Positions 63,255-64,000 of a DNA stretch of 64,000 nt are shown here, piece by piece. The stretch comes from Malurus cyaneus samueli. Taxonomy: Eukaryota; Chordata; Aves; Passeriformes; Maluridae. Both the position numbers and the translations under genes were made by a program. Position 1 is the first letter of the stretch. Each line of letters opens with the position of its first letter. A model generated the notes under the pieces. It saw nothing but the letters and a program-made list of their open reading frames with translations, ran no database searches and was not told the origin of the DNA. The stretch lies in the NCBI GenBank assembly GCA_009741485.1, contig CM019219.1, positions 4,709,527 to 4,773,526 of the forward strand, in the 5' to 3' direction.

Positions 63255-63396
63255 GCTCCGCGCGGTTCGCCCCGGCCGTCACCCAGCACGCCCCGTTCTT
63301 CAAGGGAACGGCCGTCGTTAACGGAGAGTTCAAGGAGCTGAGCCTGGATGATTTCAAGGGCAAATACCTGGTTCTCTTCTTCTACCCCCTGGACTT
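63255..63396 (+). CDS. PRDX3: PRDX3 coding exon 3 (start of peroxiredoxin domain)
   Basis: This 142-bp exon follows an 81-bp intron with a TGCGCAG acceptor and ends at a GTGAGTG donor. Reading from the third base gives [20 protein letters not shown], then [19 protein letters not shown] and LFFYPLD. This is the diagnostic start of mature PRDX3, a typical 2-Cys peroxiredoxin that reduces mitochondrial hydrogen peroxide using thioredoxin 2. The exon stops two bases into the Phe codon before the peroxidatic-cysteine motif, so the catalytic Cys lies in exon 4 beyond the window. The reading frame requires one base from exon 2, which that exon does not supply as assembled. Confidence 0.97.
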
Positions 63397-64000
63397 GTGA
63401 GTGCGGGTTTCTCCCCTTGCCGATGGGCCTCCTGCCCTGATGAAGGTCATCACAAACGCTGCAGGTCCTTGCTGGTTTTGCACGATTTGGGCCGGTCTTG
63501 CAAGGCAGATGTGCCTGTTTCTAGAGCGTGAGTGATAAGATTTGGGGCACGTGGCCGTTGTGTGTTAAAGCAGTGGGTACGGTGGCTGGAGAGCATCTTC
63601 TAGCTGCAGGGACTGCCTCAGGAGCTGGATGTGGTTCCTGTTACAGTCAGATCACAGAAGTGAGGGCATTGTTTTGCAGTCTGGGGCTGCCTTGGAGACT
63701 TGTCCTTGAAGCATCAGGGCCAGCAGAACTGCAGTTACACAGCTTCAAGGCAAAACATGACAGGATGGGGTTCAGTGTGTCCAGAAGACTTGAATCACCA
63801 AGACCATCCTCCTTCATGTGCACACATGGAGGAGGGTTTAACCTGCAGTCCTCTTTGCTATCGATTCCAAAAATTATCTGTGTGGAGAGTCTCTAGCAGA
63901 GACAGCTTCTCTGTCTTTGTGAACAATCTGTCTAGAACTGAGAGATGATAACTGGTGGGCCAGCTGCTTAGCTATGACTGAGATGGAAACTTACCTTGAG
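63397..64000 (+). other. PRDX3: PRDX3 intron 3 (partial)
   Basis: This begins with the GTGAGTG donor of exon 3 and runs off the right edge. Exon 4, which should start with the FTFVCPTE active-site block, is not present. I see no repeat or other gene in it. Confidence 0.85.

Overview
The window looks like nuclear DNA from a bird. It carries CR1 retrotransposon 3' ends with the bird-type octamer tail, little other interspersed repeat, long non-coding stretches, and two vertebrate genes in a conserved divergent arrangement. I cannot name the species from sequence alone.

Two genes are supported, and both run off the window. On the minus strand, the first coding exon of a GRK4-subfamily G-protein-coupled receptor kinase lies at 55633-55684 inside a dense CpG island (about 54640-56420). 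Its 17 readable residues are shared by GRK5 and GRK6. Divergence from PRDX3, as in the human 10q26 region, assigns it to GRK5. I could not find exon 2 in 1-55632, so almost nine tenths of the window is probably GRK5 intron 1. On the plus strand, the first three exons of PRDX3 (mitochondrial peroxiredoxin 3) lie at 62985-63396. The first two introns are only 84 and 81 bp, and the window ends in intron 3. About 7.3 kb separates the two start codons.

The GRK5 intron is AT-rich and CpG-poor and contains: an 873-bp segment with 42-bp terminal inverted repeats and a near-perfect 10-bp flanking direct repeat (8538-9410); two minisatellites (43-bp period at 5058-5422, 21-bp period at 15376-15564); an old CR1 copy split by an A-rich insertion (about 44490-45490); a younger CR1 3' end (about 52040-52322); several long A or T runs; and an isolated CpG-rich patch (about 13456-13990) that looks like an internal promoter or enhancer. 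The intergenic part holds a palindromic nuclear-receptor/TCF-like site and a CR1 copy that runs into the PRDX3 promoter, ending 68 bp before the start codon.

Most open reading frames longer than 60 codons here are chance or repeat-driven and are not listed as genes. The observations most worth checking are the CR1-derived PRDX3 promoter, the one-base frame conflict at the PRDX3 exon 2/3 junction, the terminal-inverted-repeat element, and the intragenic CpG patch. No homology search was possible, so identifications rest on recognised protein and repeat sequence.
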